45,788 nt of DNA from Oehlia diaphana (GCA_003833135.1 QZLH01000587.1:21465-67252); one strand, 5' to 3'; positions 1 through 13,297 are shown, counted from the first letter of the stretch. Made by a program: numbers and translations. Notes: generated by a model not told the origin, from the sequence alone.

Positions 1-87
1 ATTCTTTATTAAAATTATCAGATGATAAATAACTATTTTAAACAAAATAAGAAAAAAAAAAAAAAAAAGTTTTTAAAAAAAAAAATT
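1..87 (+). repeat. 87-bp exact direct copy of 3091-3177
   Basis: Bases 1-87 match 3091-3177 without a mismatch; the first difference is at 88 (T against G at 3178). The copied segment covers the start of exon 2 and most of intron 1 of the Siw14-like phosphatase gene. It is therefore a gene fragment and not a dispersed repeat. It begins exactly at the window edge, so its left extent is unknown. It could be a real local duplication about 3 kb apart or an assembly artefact at a contig end. Confidence 0.9.
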
Positions 88-554
88 TTTTTTTTTTTTT
101 TTTTTTATTTTTTTTTTTTTTTTGGTCTTTTTTTTTAAAAAATCCTTTTCTTTTGTCTTGGACAAATTTTTGATCTACACAATGCGTTAAACCGTATCAA
201 CTGTGACATCACAGATACTAAGTTATAAAAACTGCACGATCGATTTTAATTGACATTGACATGAATAATGAATTAGATCATAAATAAGTTGGAAATTGAT
301 AGAATGAGTTTAAAAAAGGAAATTTTAAATAGTTTTAAATACACGTGATTTCCCAAAGCTAAGAAATCATCGGATTTTCTTTCGATTTTTGAATTTAATA
401 CTTTTATTTTAATTAATATTCCGCATAAACTTTTATCCAGCCGGTGTTTATTTCCAAATTTAGATAGATATGCAGATAGATATTAATTAAATAATGTTTT
501 TTTTATTCAACTACGGATTGTTACTCAAACGGAAATTTTTTATCATATGCGCCG

Positions 555-728
555 AAAGTTCGGTAATACTTGTGACAATTATTTTTAAACCAAAATTTTT
601 TTGTTCTTTTTTTTAAAAAAAAATCTTTTTTTTTTTTTTTACGTCTCTTTAAAGTTCGGTCATACTGTGACAAAAATTATTTTTAAACCAATTTTTGTTT
701 TAAAAATAAAATCTTTTAACGTCTCTTT
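555..728 (+). repeat. Two-copy imperfect tandem repeat upstream of the GT15 gene
   Basis: Unit one runs 555-650 and unit two 651-728. Both start AAAGTTCGGT, share a core with TATTTTTAAACCA, and end ACGTCTCTTT. They differ mostly in the lengths of internal A/T runs. The second unit ends about 60 bp before the mannosyltransferase start codon, so the repeat sits in the presumed promoter or 5' leader. Confidence 0.75.
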
Positions 729-791
729 AAAACTATAAAAAAAAAAGATTTTTTTTTTTTTTTCTTATTCCTTAAGTCTCAATAAAACATA

Positions 792-2110
792 ATGAATATC
801 CATATCAAATATTATGAAAATCGAATATCATTATCACGTCCAGTAATTCGATTTTTAATATTATCATTAATATTATCAAGTTTATTAATTTTATATAATA
901 GTTATAAACCAACTATTCGTGATAATTTTTTTAAATATAAATATAATGATCCTTATAAAGATATCGATTTATTAATAAATTCTCGTACAAAAACAAATAA
1001 AGTAAACGCATGTATAGTTGTATTAGCAAGAAATAATGAATTATATCAATTAAAATCTTCTATGAGACAATTTGAAGAAAGATGGAATAAAAAATTTAAT
1101 TATCCTTATGTATTTTTAAACGATGTAGAATTTTCTGAAGCATTTATAAATCAAACAAGCTCAATCACTCAATCTGAAACAAAATATGGTAATAATGCAT
1201 ACATATATATATATTATATATATTCTCTATTTCTCACTTTTTCTTTTTCCTCTTTTTTTTTTCGTTACATAATATCTTAGCTGTGATACCGAAAGAAATG
1301 TGGAGTTATCCAAGTTGGATAAATCAAACAAAAGCTGCTGAAAATCGAAAAAAAGCAGAACAAGATCATGTAATTTATGGTGGATCGGAATCATATAGAC
1401 ATATGTGTAGATTTAATTCAGGATTCTTTTTTAGACATCCTGCTTTACTTGATTATGATTATTATTGGAGGTTAGAACCTTCAGTAGAATTTATGTGTGA
1501 TATTGATTATGACCCATTTTTATTTATGAAAAAGAATGATTTATATTATGGTTTTACTATATCATTATATGAATTTGAAAATACTATACCAACACTTTGG
1601 AATACTACCAAAAAATTCATGAAAGAATATTCTCATTATATTAATAATAATAATTCTTTAAAATGGGTTACAAATGATGAAAATAATTATAATTTATGTC
1701 ATTTTTGGAGTAATTTTGAAATTGCAAATTTAAATTTTTGGAGAAGTGAACAATATATCAAATATTTTGAATATTTAGATAAAGAAGGTGGATTTTTTTA
1801 TGAGAGATGGGGTGATGCACCAGTTCATTCACTTGGATTGGCATTATTTGTGGATAAATCTAAAATTCATTTCTTTAATGATATTTCTTATTTTCATCCA
1901 CCTTATCAACATTGTCCCATTGATAAAGAATTTCATGAAAGTGGAAGATGTCATTGTGATCCTAATAAATCTTTTGGTAAAAGAAATTTTTTATTTTATA
2001 ATTATATTATATTTATTTATTTATTTATTTATTTTACTAATTATTACTTATTATTTAAATATTTAGATACAGATTGGTATTCATGCACTGAAAAATGGTG
2101 GGCACTTTAA
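792..2110 (+). CDS. GT15 family alpha-1,2-mannosyltransferase (KRE2/MNT1/KTR-like)
   Basis: This is a Golgi type II membrane enzyme that adds alpha-1,2-mannose to glycoproteins or glycolipids, using GDP-mannose in fungal families. Coding exons are 792-1188, 1281-1976 and 2067-2110, giving 378 residues; both introns are GT-AG. A hydrophobic anchor lies at about residues 17-36 after a short basic tail. The catalytic domain is clear: VVLARN, MRQFEERWNKKFNYPYVFLN, the block SYRHMCRFNSGFFFRHP, YYWRLEP followed by CDIDYDPF, YGFTISLYE, and NLCHFWSNFEIANLNFWRSE, which carries the conserved glutamate proposed as catalytic. GGFFYERWGDAPVHS and the C-terminal CHCDPNKSF / WYSC motif complete the family pattern. 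The stem is short compared with yeast Kre2. Which KTR subfamily it belongs to cannot be told from this sequence alone. Confidence 0.93.
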
Positions 2111-2425
2111 TCAGTATATTAAAAGATACTGTATATCACAAAAAATAATTATTTATTTAAGATCCTATATTAAAAGTATTTTATTAATAGACTAATAAAA
2201 ACTAATACTTCTTAATTTATGTTTATCAAATGTTAAGTTATTGTAATGTTGTAATTTATTATTAAGAATTCCCATTAAAACATCAATATTATTTAATAAA
2301 CATTTAAAATTTTTCTCTTCTTTGTTACAATGAAACAAATTTATCTTAAGGAATTAATTTGTACCTGGATAAATTAACTCAATTGATGGTGTTTTTTTTT
2401 AGAACTAATTCATTACATATTTAAA
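2111..2425. other. Intergenic region between convergent genes
   Basis: This 315-bp stretch lies between the stop codons of the mannosyltransferase (+) and the phosphatase (-). It is AT-rich and should hold both 3' UTRs and polyadenylation sites. I see no gene or distinct repeat. Confidence 0.5.
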
Positions 2426-3379
<954 letters not shown>

Positions 3380-3817
3380 ATTAACAAAGTTAGAAGTTAA
3401 AAAGACGACGACTTTTTTGAAGCATAGTAGGAATTTATTCCCTGATTTAGTGACACAAACTGTAAACTCGTGAACACGTGAAACTTTTATTTCCAAATAT
3501 TTGAATATGGGAAAGCACTATAATAGTATAACTCACTTATTGGATGGGGAATATCGGTCTTCAAACGAATTGGATTTATATCGGAGATTCGGAGTATTGA
3601 TTTTGTATATAACGTTTATGCGATGTAACTAAAAATATATTTGTGGCAGTGTCGACATTATTATATAAGAGAAAACGACTTTCCAAATTTAGAGATCAAA
3701 ATATATTTATGGTGACGCTTGTAACTTGCTGCGCAGAGATTTTAGTCGTATATATAGTATATTATATCAGACATTCTAGGCGTTCTCTAAAAATTTTCAT
3801 TACTAAAACACTTAATT
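3380..3817. promoter_or_regulatory. Divergent promoter region, phosphatase / SNARE
   Basis: This 438-bp spacer separates two divergent start codons. It should hold both promoters and 5' leaders. Short open stretches, such as one on the + strand at 3643-3843, show no family resemblance. No clear TATA element stands out. Confidence 0.4.
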
Positions 3818-4933
3818 ATGGACGATTATCGCAATTACCGTAAAAGCGACAATTCTGCAAGGAACGAGCTTTTTAATGGAGCTACCAATAACCAATATCC
3901 TCCTCAAGGTTACCCACCACCTTACCAACAACAACAATCTTATGGTGGTTACCAACAACAACCACCTTATGGTGGTTATCAACAACAACAACCTTATGGT
4001 GGTTATCAACAACCGTACGGTCAACAACAAGAAACTGAGGAAGATGTCGAAGAAATTAAATCTCAAATTCACAGAGTTAAACAAGAATCTGTAAACTCGA
4101 CTTTGAAATCGTTACAGATGATTGAACAAGCTGAACGAGCAGGACAAAATACTTTAAATAAACTTGGTGAACAAACTCGTAAGTAGGAATATTAATATTA
4201 ACATTTTCGAATATAATATACCAAGTAACTTTTTTTAAATTATACACAGATCGTATTAATTATACTGAACGTCAATTGGATCTCGCTGATGCACATGCTG
4301 AGCGAGCATCCGAACAAGCCAATAAACTTAAAAAGGTCAGTATTTGATCTGAAATAAATTATTTTGTATAAATTACAATGTTTAAATTGATTCGATCCCA
4401 ATTAGGTCAACGGTTCTATGTTTGGTTTTGACGTAAGTAATCCATTCACTAAAGGGAAACGCGAAGCTAAGGAATTAGCACGTGTTCAAGCTATGCAAGA
4501 AGAACAAAGAGCTAGTCGTGAAAATATGAGAGTCGGTAATTGGGAATCACAACAAAGAATTAACTCAGCATTGAAACAAGGCCAGAATTCTTCTAGTTAT
4601 CGGCCTGGAAAGTCCTCACAAGAACATAGAGGTAGATTTCAGTTCGAAGCTGATGATGAAGATAATAGAATGGAGGACCAATTGGATAATAATCTAGATC
4701 AAATTTCAGCCGGGTTAACCAGATTAAACGGAATGGTATGTCTATCGTTAACATTTGATACATATATACATACACATGTCATTAAATTAATTGTTAACTT
4801 GTTCTTTTAGGCTATCGCAACTGGCCAGGAAATAAGGAGCCAAAATGAAACTTTGGATAGAGTTTCCGCTAAAACTAAAGATGTGGATGATTCTATTGTC
4901 AAAACAACTTATTCACTAAAGAAAATTAGATAA
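3818..4933 (+). CDS. Sec9/SNAP-25/SNAP-29-type Qbc t-SNARE
   Basis: This supplies the two Q-SNARE helices (Qb and Qc) of a membrane-fusion complex, probably at the plasma membrane with an Sso-type syntaxin. Exons are 3818-4178, 4250-4335, 4406-4735 and 4811-4933, giving 299 residues. The first SNARE helix (about residues 90-150) contains the zero-layer Gln in LGEQTHRI. The second (about 238-299) contains GQEIRSQNETLDRV and ends at the C-terminus, IVKTTYSLKKIR. There are no cysteines, so it is not palmitoylated like SNAP-25 and resembles Sec9/SNAP-29. A conserved NPF motif (SNPFTKGKREAKEL) follows helix one. The N-terminus (about residues 27-72) is a Gln/Tyr/Pro/Gly-rich repeat of YGGYQQQ-type units. 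Confidence 0.93.
3896..4029 (+). repeat. Imperfect coding repeat of YGGYQQQ(Q)P units
   Basis: Inside exon 1 of the SNARE gene the sequence repeats units such as TATGGTGGTTACCAACAACA several times with small changes. It encodes successive YGGYQQQ blocks rich in Tyr, Gln, Gly and Pro. Such low-complexity tracts often vary in copy number. The reverse strand of this stretch is open but is only a shadow of the repeat. Confidence 0.8.
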
Positions 4934-5226
4934 TTTATTTAATTATAATTTTCTTTTTTAGGGTTTACAGATTTATTTATAAAAATCTCTTTTTATATAT
5001 TTCATGGAACATTTTATCAATTATTATTAATTATTAGACTTCTCTTTTTAAAACATTATAAATTATAAAATGAAGAACTATTTTGATATTATAAATAAAT
5101 TTTTTCTTGTATTACTCATTATTTCTAGATTTACAAAAAAAAACAATGTATAATTTTAAAACCACGTATAATAAATAATTAACAACAATAAATTCAACTT
5201 TATAATGAACCCTTTTCATGATACAT

Positions 5227-7520
5227 TTATACTTTTCCTAATCTCAATTTTAATTCCGTTATCATATCACTTCTTTTCACAGAAGAGCCTCCGCCTCCGC
5301 CTTGCTCTTTGGATCTCATATCTTTAATTCTAACTTGGCCAATATCTAATTCATCCTTTCCAATAATAACAGCGAATGGAATTTGATATCGGTCACACGT
5401 CGAAAATTGAGGTTGCAATTTTGGTTTGGCTTTGTACATAAATTCAGCCTAAGATAAAAAGAAATTAAAAGTTTATTAAACGCCACTCCTGTTTCTCGGG
5501 GCCAAATTAATAGTGATTACTGAACAAACCTTAATACCGGCATTCCATAACTCTGCACATACTTTCATGCGATCTTCCAACAACCCATCACCCACCGCTA
5601 TAACATAAACTTCCACTTCATTTGCTTTAACTTGTTCAGGTTTATATTTTTGCAGCAAAATAGAAAATACTCGCTCCACGCCGATAGAAACTCCAACACA
5701 TGGTATATCGTTGTTTGTTCTACCTACAAGCGTACCAACAAGTTTATCATAACGGCCTCCTGCTGCGATTGATCCTACACCAATAGTTGTTTCATCAAAC
5801 TCATCCGAATCTTTTTTTAATTTTCTCGCAACTTTTGTACCATCTTCAAGCGCTATGCGATTAATGTAATATTAATTATACAATAGGAAAAAGTTCAAAG
5901 ATAAAAAAAATTTAATTCTCACTCGGAGGACCAGAGTGCTCAGTGATAGCTTCATAAATAATTCCAGTATAATAATCTAGGCCTCTTGCAAGACTAAGAT
6001 CAAATGAAATCTTAGAGTAAATAAATAAATTAATAAAACAATTGAATTAATTAAAAAAAGATCCACTATAAAAATTATGGCTAATAAATACGATACCATA
6101 TCTAAAACTTCGAAAACTTCTAAATATTTAAAAAGAAGAACCAAATCCTCTAATCCTTCTTTAGCATTTTTATTGGCACATAATTTCTGGTCTTGGTATA
6201 ACTTTTCCAATAGATCTTTACCGCCTATAAAACAAATTCATATTAATGCCCAAATTCGAATAATACAAGTTAATAATTTTTTTTACCTTTTAATTTAACA
6301 TATTCCCCTATACGATCAGCAATAATAGGATCTAAACCTTTTTCATTTGTCATTTCATCTCTGACATCTTTCCAAGGTGACTAATAATGTACGAGTTATG
6401 TTTATTATACAAGTGTTAAAAGCATATCGTGTGAAATTTTTTTTGCAGAAGTATCAAACAAATAACATTCACCTTGTCTAATTTGTCTACAGCCGAAGAT
6501 ATAGGCCTGATTTTTTCCTCTGGAACACCGCAAATCTCAAAGATTCCGTCCAAAATTTTGCGGTGATTAACCTAAAAAAAATAATGCTTGCAAAATAAGT
6601 GTATTTTTGTGTTCCGTTTGAATAAATGGAAATAATTGTATAATTTACCTTTATAGTAAATTTTCCAATATCAAGTTCTGTCAAACATTCAATCATAATT
6701 TTGATAACCTCGGAATCAGGTATCATAGGGTCAAAATTTCCAGCAATATCAAAATCCTAAATTATGAATGCATTTTAGTTGGAAAATTTCAGAAACTTAA
6801 ATAACTAAAAATGATACCAACGCATTGATAAAATTCTCGCATCCGCCCTTTAGTCATGGCTGGTTGATCCCTCCGGTAAACTTTTGCAATCTGATATCGC
6901 TTGATACTTTGTGTTCCATTCATAGCCAAAAATCTTGCAAATGGCACCTATAAATAACATCTCATATACGTTAATAAATATTCACCAATGAGTAATGAAA
7001 ATTTTCGAACTTACCGTTAAATCATACCGCAATGAACATAACTCGCCGCCTTGATCTTCAAGATTATAAATCAATTTGCTCTCTTCGCCATATTTTCCAG
7101 TAAGAATTTCTCTCAGTTCAAATACTGGAGTATCTATAGTAACGGCACCGTGTCTCTTAAAGACAGATATGATGGTTGAAAAGACTTTTTCACGTATAGC
7201 CATTTCAATTTCATTGTAGTCCCGTGTTCCCTGTTAATATACAAAAGAAGAACAAATAATTTTAATTAGAAATTTATTTTTTAACACGAAAAACCCTATG
7301 ATTATTCCGAAAGATTTTCTGATGTTCACATTACCTTTGGGACTTTTAGTAAGGTTTTATTTTTATTCTTGTTGTCTTCTCCAGTAATACCATTCAGCTG
7401 TTTTTTAAGTTCTACTATAGCAGCAACTTCTGCATCCACCAAACTCTGATCAGCTTTTTGTGCTTTCAAAGATCGAACTTGTTCACCCTTTTCTTTGATT
7501 TTTTGTTTAAGTAATTCCAT
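5227..7520 (-). CDS. Histidyl-tRNA synthetase, cytosolic type (class II)
   Basis: This charges tRNA-His with histidine. Ten exons in transcript order: 7520-7335, 7230-7015, 6947-6822, 6756-6649, 6571-6473, 6380-6287, 6224-6097, 6010-5923, 5852-5530, 5448-5227; 529 residues. An N-terminal WHEP-like helical hairpin occupies about residues 1-60 ([18 protein letters not shown]). The catalytic core follows: [15 protein letters not shown], motif 2 at [20 protein letters not shown], the histidine-binding [10 protein letters not shown] and [11 protein letters not shown], and a C-terminal anticodon-binding domain ending in a Gly/Ser-rich stretch and ELKLRLGKV. An in-frame stop four codons upstream of the ATG fixes the start, so this form has no N-terminal mitochondrial presequence. 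The exon 3 donor is GTTGGT, weaker than the others but forced by the frame through YQC-DFD. Confidence 0.95.
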
Positions 7521-7966
7521 ACTAGCTTTTTACAATTGAGCTTAAGAAATAAAAAAAAATAAAGCGGTTGTATTTCTGAAGGCTTAGCTCCGACTTTTAT
7601 TACTCATTTCCGTTCGTACTGCGGATCGAATGATTTAATGGTACCCACATTTAAATGACATTAATAATTTTAGAATAATTTTTATTCTTATACAATATAA
7701 ATTAAAAGGCAAAATATGTGTAATACAAAGGTTTCACTGAAACTACTTTACATAAATAAATAAAAAATTATATATAAGAAAAGAAATGGAAATAATGAAA
7801 ATTTAATACAAGGTGATGAACGAAATTAACATGTATTATACAGTCGTAACACTGTAAGCAGAAGGTTTTTTTTTTTTTGAAAATCTAATTAATAATATAT
7901 TAATTTTATAAACCCCAATTCCTTTTAATTTGACCGAATTATAAATATTACATTAGTAAAATAAAA
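7521..7966. other. Intergenic region between HisRS start and flippase stop
   Basis: This 446-bp spacer lies between two genes both on the minus strand. It should contain the flippase 3' UTR and the HisRS promoter. I see only AT-rich sequence, with a T run near 7867-7879. Confidence 0.45.
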
Positions 7967-10900
7967 TTAACCCTTTGGTTTTGCCAAAGTGGTATCGTAT
8001 ACTCTGATAAGTTGCGCTTCTTGCCCAGATTCGTTTTGAGAAAAGGCAAACCCACGACTTTTTCGTAATCTTTGTACAGCACGGACTTTTCGTATTGCCT
8101 TTTGGAATTGCTCCATGCGAGGTCGGTAATCGGGAATATTGAATTTTTGGATTTCTTGCACAGTATGATAAGAACGTGAAATGTACATACGTTTTACGCT
8201 AAAATAGAGATTTGATTAATAAAAATCTTTGATGTTCAAATTATATTTTAAAGTAAAATTAATAACTTACTATTTCCAGGCAAAATCTCTCAAAAGACAC
8301 ATAGTTGGTATTAGAATAATAGTAGCATAAAATATTGGACTTGTGAAAATTACTCCAACAATGCCTTCATATTCTTCTGAAAATCTTAGTTTTGGAGCAA
8401 TTGAACCATATAATACAATGAAAATCAGCCAGAAAATAAATGACCCTGGAATCGCAATATATGTATATTTTGTCCATAAACTGTATGAAATAACAATTAT
8501 TAATATAGTTATTTCAAGGAATAAAAAATAAATGTAAATATATTAAGCATACTCTGTTATTAAAGCAGCTTTCCCTAAAACTGTTGCTAAAACTGCTGTA
8601 TAAATTGTTGTACCCCACACCCAATGGCCTGCTAACTGTCCACTTGACAACACAAGGTCTTGATTGAAAATAACTACTGGTACATAATATAAAATCTAAA
8701 ATAATAAATTTTTGTTAACACACATTGAATAATATGCAATTTTGGTTCAAAATTATTACTTACCAAGGAATGATAAAAAGCATTTATCGTCCAGCCCCAA
8801 AAAGTTTTGACATTAAACTATATTTAAAAGTTATGTCCATACATTTTTATAATTAATAAGAGGTTATTAAATTACATACGAGATTAATTTATACTTACAA
8901 ATTCACTCTTTTGGCCCAACATGTACATTTGTGGATAGCGATCTAACATTCTCGCACTAACAAACTGGTCAAAAACTCCTATTACGATTGGTGGTAATAC
9001 AGTAAAAAGGACATTATAATACGTAATCGTCCAAGATTCATAAATAACTTGACCGGAGAAACCGTTTTGGAATGTGTACCAAAATTGAGTCATATAGAGT
9101 GTTATGTTCTTATAAAAAGAATATAAAATAAGTTTACTCAATCTTTGGTAACTCCATGCTCCGTGTACCAATAAAAGTTTTTTCAGATATTTGAACTGGC
9201 TAATAGCAACATCAGCGCTACGAGCTGCCTGCATTCCCTCAAGACCACTAATACCAACACCAACATGAGCTGCTTGAATCATGGAAACATCATTTGCGCC
9301 ATCACCAATAGCTAGGAGAATGGCTTTTAAGTGACGTTTTACGAGTTTTACGACAAGAGCCTTTTGAAGAGGTGAAACTCGACAACAAACAACAGCTTTA
9401 CACAAAGTCGCAAGCTCAAGAAAAGTTTTCTCGAGATCTTTTTCAAGCGCAAATTCAAGTGTACGACCATCAATAACAAGAGCAAGTGGCTAAAATAAAA
9501 ATAGATCGAGATAAATACATAATTTCACTCAGATTTTAATTCCTTTACAATCTTTACAATAATTATTTGTTACCTCTGCTTCGGGATTGATGCGACCCTT
9601 CATTGCTTGAATTTTTTTCTCCAGAGATTCTTTTGTTTCCCAATGACTCTCCTCGTTAATAACAATCAAAGTCATTTCTTCTTGAATTAATTTACAACTA
9701 AGGCCAATGTTTATTGCAGTTTCCTGTCTGTCACCAGTAAGAACCCAAATTTTGATGCCAGCTTGTTGAAGGGTATGAATAGTTTCTGGTACACCATCTT
9801 GTAATTTGTCTTCAATAGCTGTTGCACCCAAAAGGAAAAGATTTTTCTCAATCATTTCAGCAGCTTTATCGAGTTCTTCCTGACGATTCGTTAAAGTTGT
9901 AGAAGCTTTTTCATAAACACCAGCCCAAATTCTGTATTCTTCCTCTGATATCTCACGCATGGATATACAAAGAGTTCTAAGACCTTCGGTGGCATATTCT
10001 TCAAGATGTTGTAAAGTCTGTTCAGTAAAAGGATTATTCTCACTTAAACGTTCTAAAATTACCGTATCGGCTCCTTTACAATATAACTTTATCTTTCCGT
10101 CAGGACTGCGGACGACTGTTGACATACGCTTACGTGTACTGTTGAATTCACAAATATTTAAAACTTCAAATTCCTGTTCTTGTCCATTAACAACTATTGT
10201 AACTGACTTTGGGCGACGCGTCTAAAAAGGGAAAATAGATTTTAAAAAAAGGACTCACTATAAACTATAAAATATGTGTAGAAGTATTGAAATACCGTAA
10301 ATTTATAATCAAGCGTCGAAGCGCCTTTTACAAGAGCACCTTCGTCGGGCGAAGAAGCCTGATATACGATATCTTAAAAGAAACGATGATTTTAATTCAA
10401 TACAATAATATCATAACGAATCAATGTATAGATAATGAATTTAAATTTACCATTAATATTTTTCTCGTTTCCTTCAGGTATTACAGTGTGACATACTGCT
10501 AAAAGAGTCAAGAATTCATTGATGACATTAGCGGTTGAATGATTTCTCAAATTCGATTTTAGTTTCTTAAAGTCGTGTATGCCAACTTCTACACCATCGA
10601 TTACTCGAGCACGTTTTGACTCTTCTACCGCATCTGCATATGCTATCCCGGCAATAGAACACTGCCTAAACTCCATTTCGTTACATGTGAGTGTACCAGT
10701 TTTATCAGAAAATATATATTCAATCTACGAATAAGATAGATATAGATTTAACAGAATATATATATATCAATGCTATGAATTATGAATTTAACAACATACT
10801 TGTCCCAATTCCTCGACTAAACTACTAGTTCTGCATAAAGCTGGAGTATCGGTCTTTTCATAATACATATCCAGGTCCGAGTTAATTAATGAAGCTTGTT

Positions 10901-13297
10901 GAAATTTTACAACTTCCATTGTAACAATCAAGCTACAAATCAAACATAAATTTACTTACTTCACTAATAATAACGTAAAAAATGTCATAAAAATGCGTAC
11001 CTTATAGGAATTAAATTATTAAACAAGATTAGAAAAGTCAATATATTGAATCCAAATTGACTAAAAAGATTATCGTTCGCTCCGAAAAGATTAAGATATG
11101 GCATTTCATTGCCGAATTTCAACTAAACATTAAAAAAAAAATTATTTTAAGATTCGAAGAAATAAATATATATTGCAAATACTTACAGCTCTTATAAAGA
11201 ATCCGATTGAACACGCCAAACTCATTGTCAACAAAATACAGAATAAGAAAATAATCTGAATATTGACCATTTTTTCAACGCTAGTTCTCTTTATGGGTGT
11301 TGCACTGATTTTTAAAGTTACTTTTAATAAAATATTCTTAAAACATATATATATATATATATATTTTAATTTTCGTACCTGGCATTTCTCATCAATTTAG
11401 TTTCATGGCCGGTAAAAATTACGATACCATAAATCCATGGCGTATTCCTTAATTGTGCACCCTAACATCAAAAGAAGAAAAGATAAGAAAGAAAGTTTAA
11501 AACGTGAAAATATGGATTAATTATTTCAAATTAGACTAACCCTGAGTAACAATTGAGTAGGATCCAAAGGAACTTGTTTTTGGCCATTTATCCCATTCAT
11601 TACTAGTAAACCATCATATGTATATAAACTATTATTCGGCTTTTCGGATTTAACATAACCTATTAATTGAAATTTGAAATCATTGACTCAATTTCCATTT
11701 AAACTAACTTCAATGAATCAAAATTTATAGTTTATAGATTGGTTACCTCCTAAACGGCTTATTTCTGAAGGCGAAATTAAATTAGACGTTTCACTAGATG
11801 CTTGTTTAATTTTCAAATTGGTTTCACTAAAAAATTATAAAATGAAGAGTATGTTGTTAATTAATCATTGCTATAAGCGCTGTCACCACAAAATTTATAT
11901 TTGGCAACAGAGTCGCTGGGCAATTTTGCATGTCTTGACAACATGGATTATGTTAGCACCTTGAATAATAAATATATAGTAGGTCAAACTAACCCGTCCA
12001 AATTGCTTGTTTCAATATAGCATAATCCTTCAGGTTCAGAACTACTGAGCAAAACCAAATCAGCTGGAAAAAAATCTCCGCTCTCTACGCGAACAATATC
12101 TCCAACTTTTATTTCATTCCACTCTTTTTCAACAAATGAGCTTCCTTGTAAAGTTTTACAGGAACGTTGATTGACTTCTGCGTCAGAACGATGCCGTTTC
12201 TTAACAATTGTAATAGAATTAAAATTGACACAAAAAAGTATTAATAGTTGAATAATAAAAATGCGGTGACATAATTGATCATGAAATTTCTCTTAACTTA
12301 CGAAGTCTTCCATAATTTCCTTAAATGCAGTAGCTGTCAAAACGACAACTAAAGTACCAAGCGTCGTATATGGGTTTGTTGGAGATACATCTTTAATTTG
12401 CTATATACAAAACGTGTAAACAAGTTTTAGAACGCGTGTACATATATATAAACAAAAAATTTTTTTTGGGGGGGGGGTAATAAAATATCATTTTCCTTAA
12501 CACATATGTTTATAGATAATCTTTGAACCTCCAATTAATTAATAATCTCTATAACTACACCAAAGGATTAAAAATTGAATTACCTGTATGCAAGCTAAAA
12601 TTCATAAATATGAGTTAAATAAACGCAAGAATAAAAAAAACGAAAATTGAACAGAATTGAATTGAATTGACCATGCACCTGTAAATAAAAAAAACAAATT
12701 GGCATATTTCGAAAATTGTTCATACAAAAATTTTGGTAAAAAAGTCAACCAATTGTATTTTGCTGTAGAAATTCTATTATGCAAGAATTTTTGTTGTAAG
12801 TTGCGTGGAGAATCATTAACGTATATTGTACGTCCATCATCATTGTTATTTGAGCCTCCTCCTCCTTCAGTTTCAGGCTTTATAGTATTACTTAAAGAAG
12901 CCCGCATTTCACCTGGGCCCATTGATGGTGAAGGTGATGTATTGAGAGCAGCATTTGACGTTAAAGGTAGATTGGCCTCAGACATATTGGAATTTTGACG
13001 CATAAGTCCAGTGGAGTCTGAATAAAATGCTTCCTGGTCTTCGTCTTCGTCTTCTATAAAATCGTTGTAATAAGGGTTTAATTGAGAATACGTCAAAGAC
13101 CGTCGATTTTGGTTCCCTGGTTGGATATAAGTTGGTCTAAAAGATGGTGGTGTGACAGCTGCCTGCAGACTCTGCAGCGGGACAGGCTGATTAATAGAGT
13201 TTTGTTGAATTTCGACGGTTTGTTGGTCGTCGAAAGGGTCGATGAGATTTGGGGGTGAAGGTCGCGGAGGTGAGTTATTATATGAAAAACCTGACAT
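7967..13297 (-). CDS. P4-ATPase phospholipid flippase, Drs2/ATP8A type
   Basis: This flips aminophospholipids, in the family chiefly phosphatidylserine, to the cytosolic leaflet of trans-Golgi and plasma membranes, normally with a CDC50 subunit that is not in this window. Exons in transcript order: 13297-12679, 12594-12584, 12400-12302, 12199-11994, 11826-11747, 11659-11541, 11461-11379, 11304-11187, 11122-11001, 10932-10800, 10724-10451, 10372-10296, 10221-9574, 9489-8899, 8817-8764, 8695-8553, 8480-8271, 8198-7967; 1272 residues. Landmarks are the acidic, Pro/Ser-rich N-tail, the M1 QQ motif ([17 protein letters not shown]), [22 protein letters not shown] in M4, phosphorylation motif SDKTGTLT with Asp537, [28 protein letters not shown], and the C-tail [21 protein letters not shown] typical of Drs2 relatives. 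An ATG at 13357 would add 20 residues. Exon 2 is only 11 nt. Confidence 0.95.
12584..12594 (-). other. 11-nt microexon of the flippase gene
   Basis: The exon reads CTTGCATACAG on the minus strand, with AG before it (12596-12595) and GT after it (12583-12582). Joining G from exon 1 gives Ala-Cys-Ile-Gln, which completes the conserved M1 motif with the Gln that opens exon 3. Without it the frame is lost, because 11 is not a multiple of three. Confidence 0.85.

Larger units (their letters stand above)
1..791. other. Intergenic, AT-rich, repeat-bearing upstream region
   Basis: No gene is supported here. The first 87 bases are an exact copy of 3091-3177 (part of the phosphatase gene). They are followed by long A and T runs (about 50-125). 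At 201-214 there is a near-palindrome with arms CTGTGA and TCACAG around CA, which could be a protein-binding site, but nothing else supports that. A two-copy imperfect tandem repeat lies at 555-728. The region ends at the start codon of the GT15 gene and so presumably holds its promoter. Confidence 0.6.

Noticed and set aside
50..125. A and T runs as terminators or structured RNA
   Set aside because: Homopolymer runs are common across this AT-rich DNA, and rho-independent terminators do not apply to nuclear genes.
3812..4084. Minus-strand open stretch rich in Leu/Ile/Thr over the SNARE repeat
   Set aside because: It is the reverse reading of the Gln/Tyr repeat and its repeats mirror those of the real gene.
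7321..7520. Possible mitochondrial presequence on HisRS by a start further upstream
   Set aside because: An in-frame TAA lies shortly before the ATG at 7520, so this exon cannot encode a longer N-terminus.
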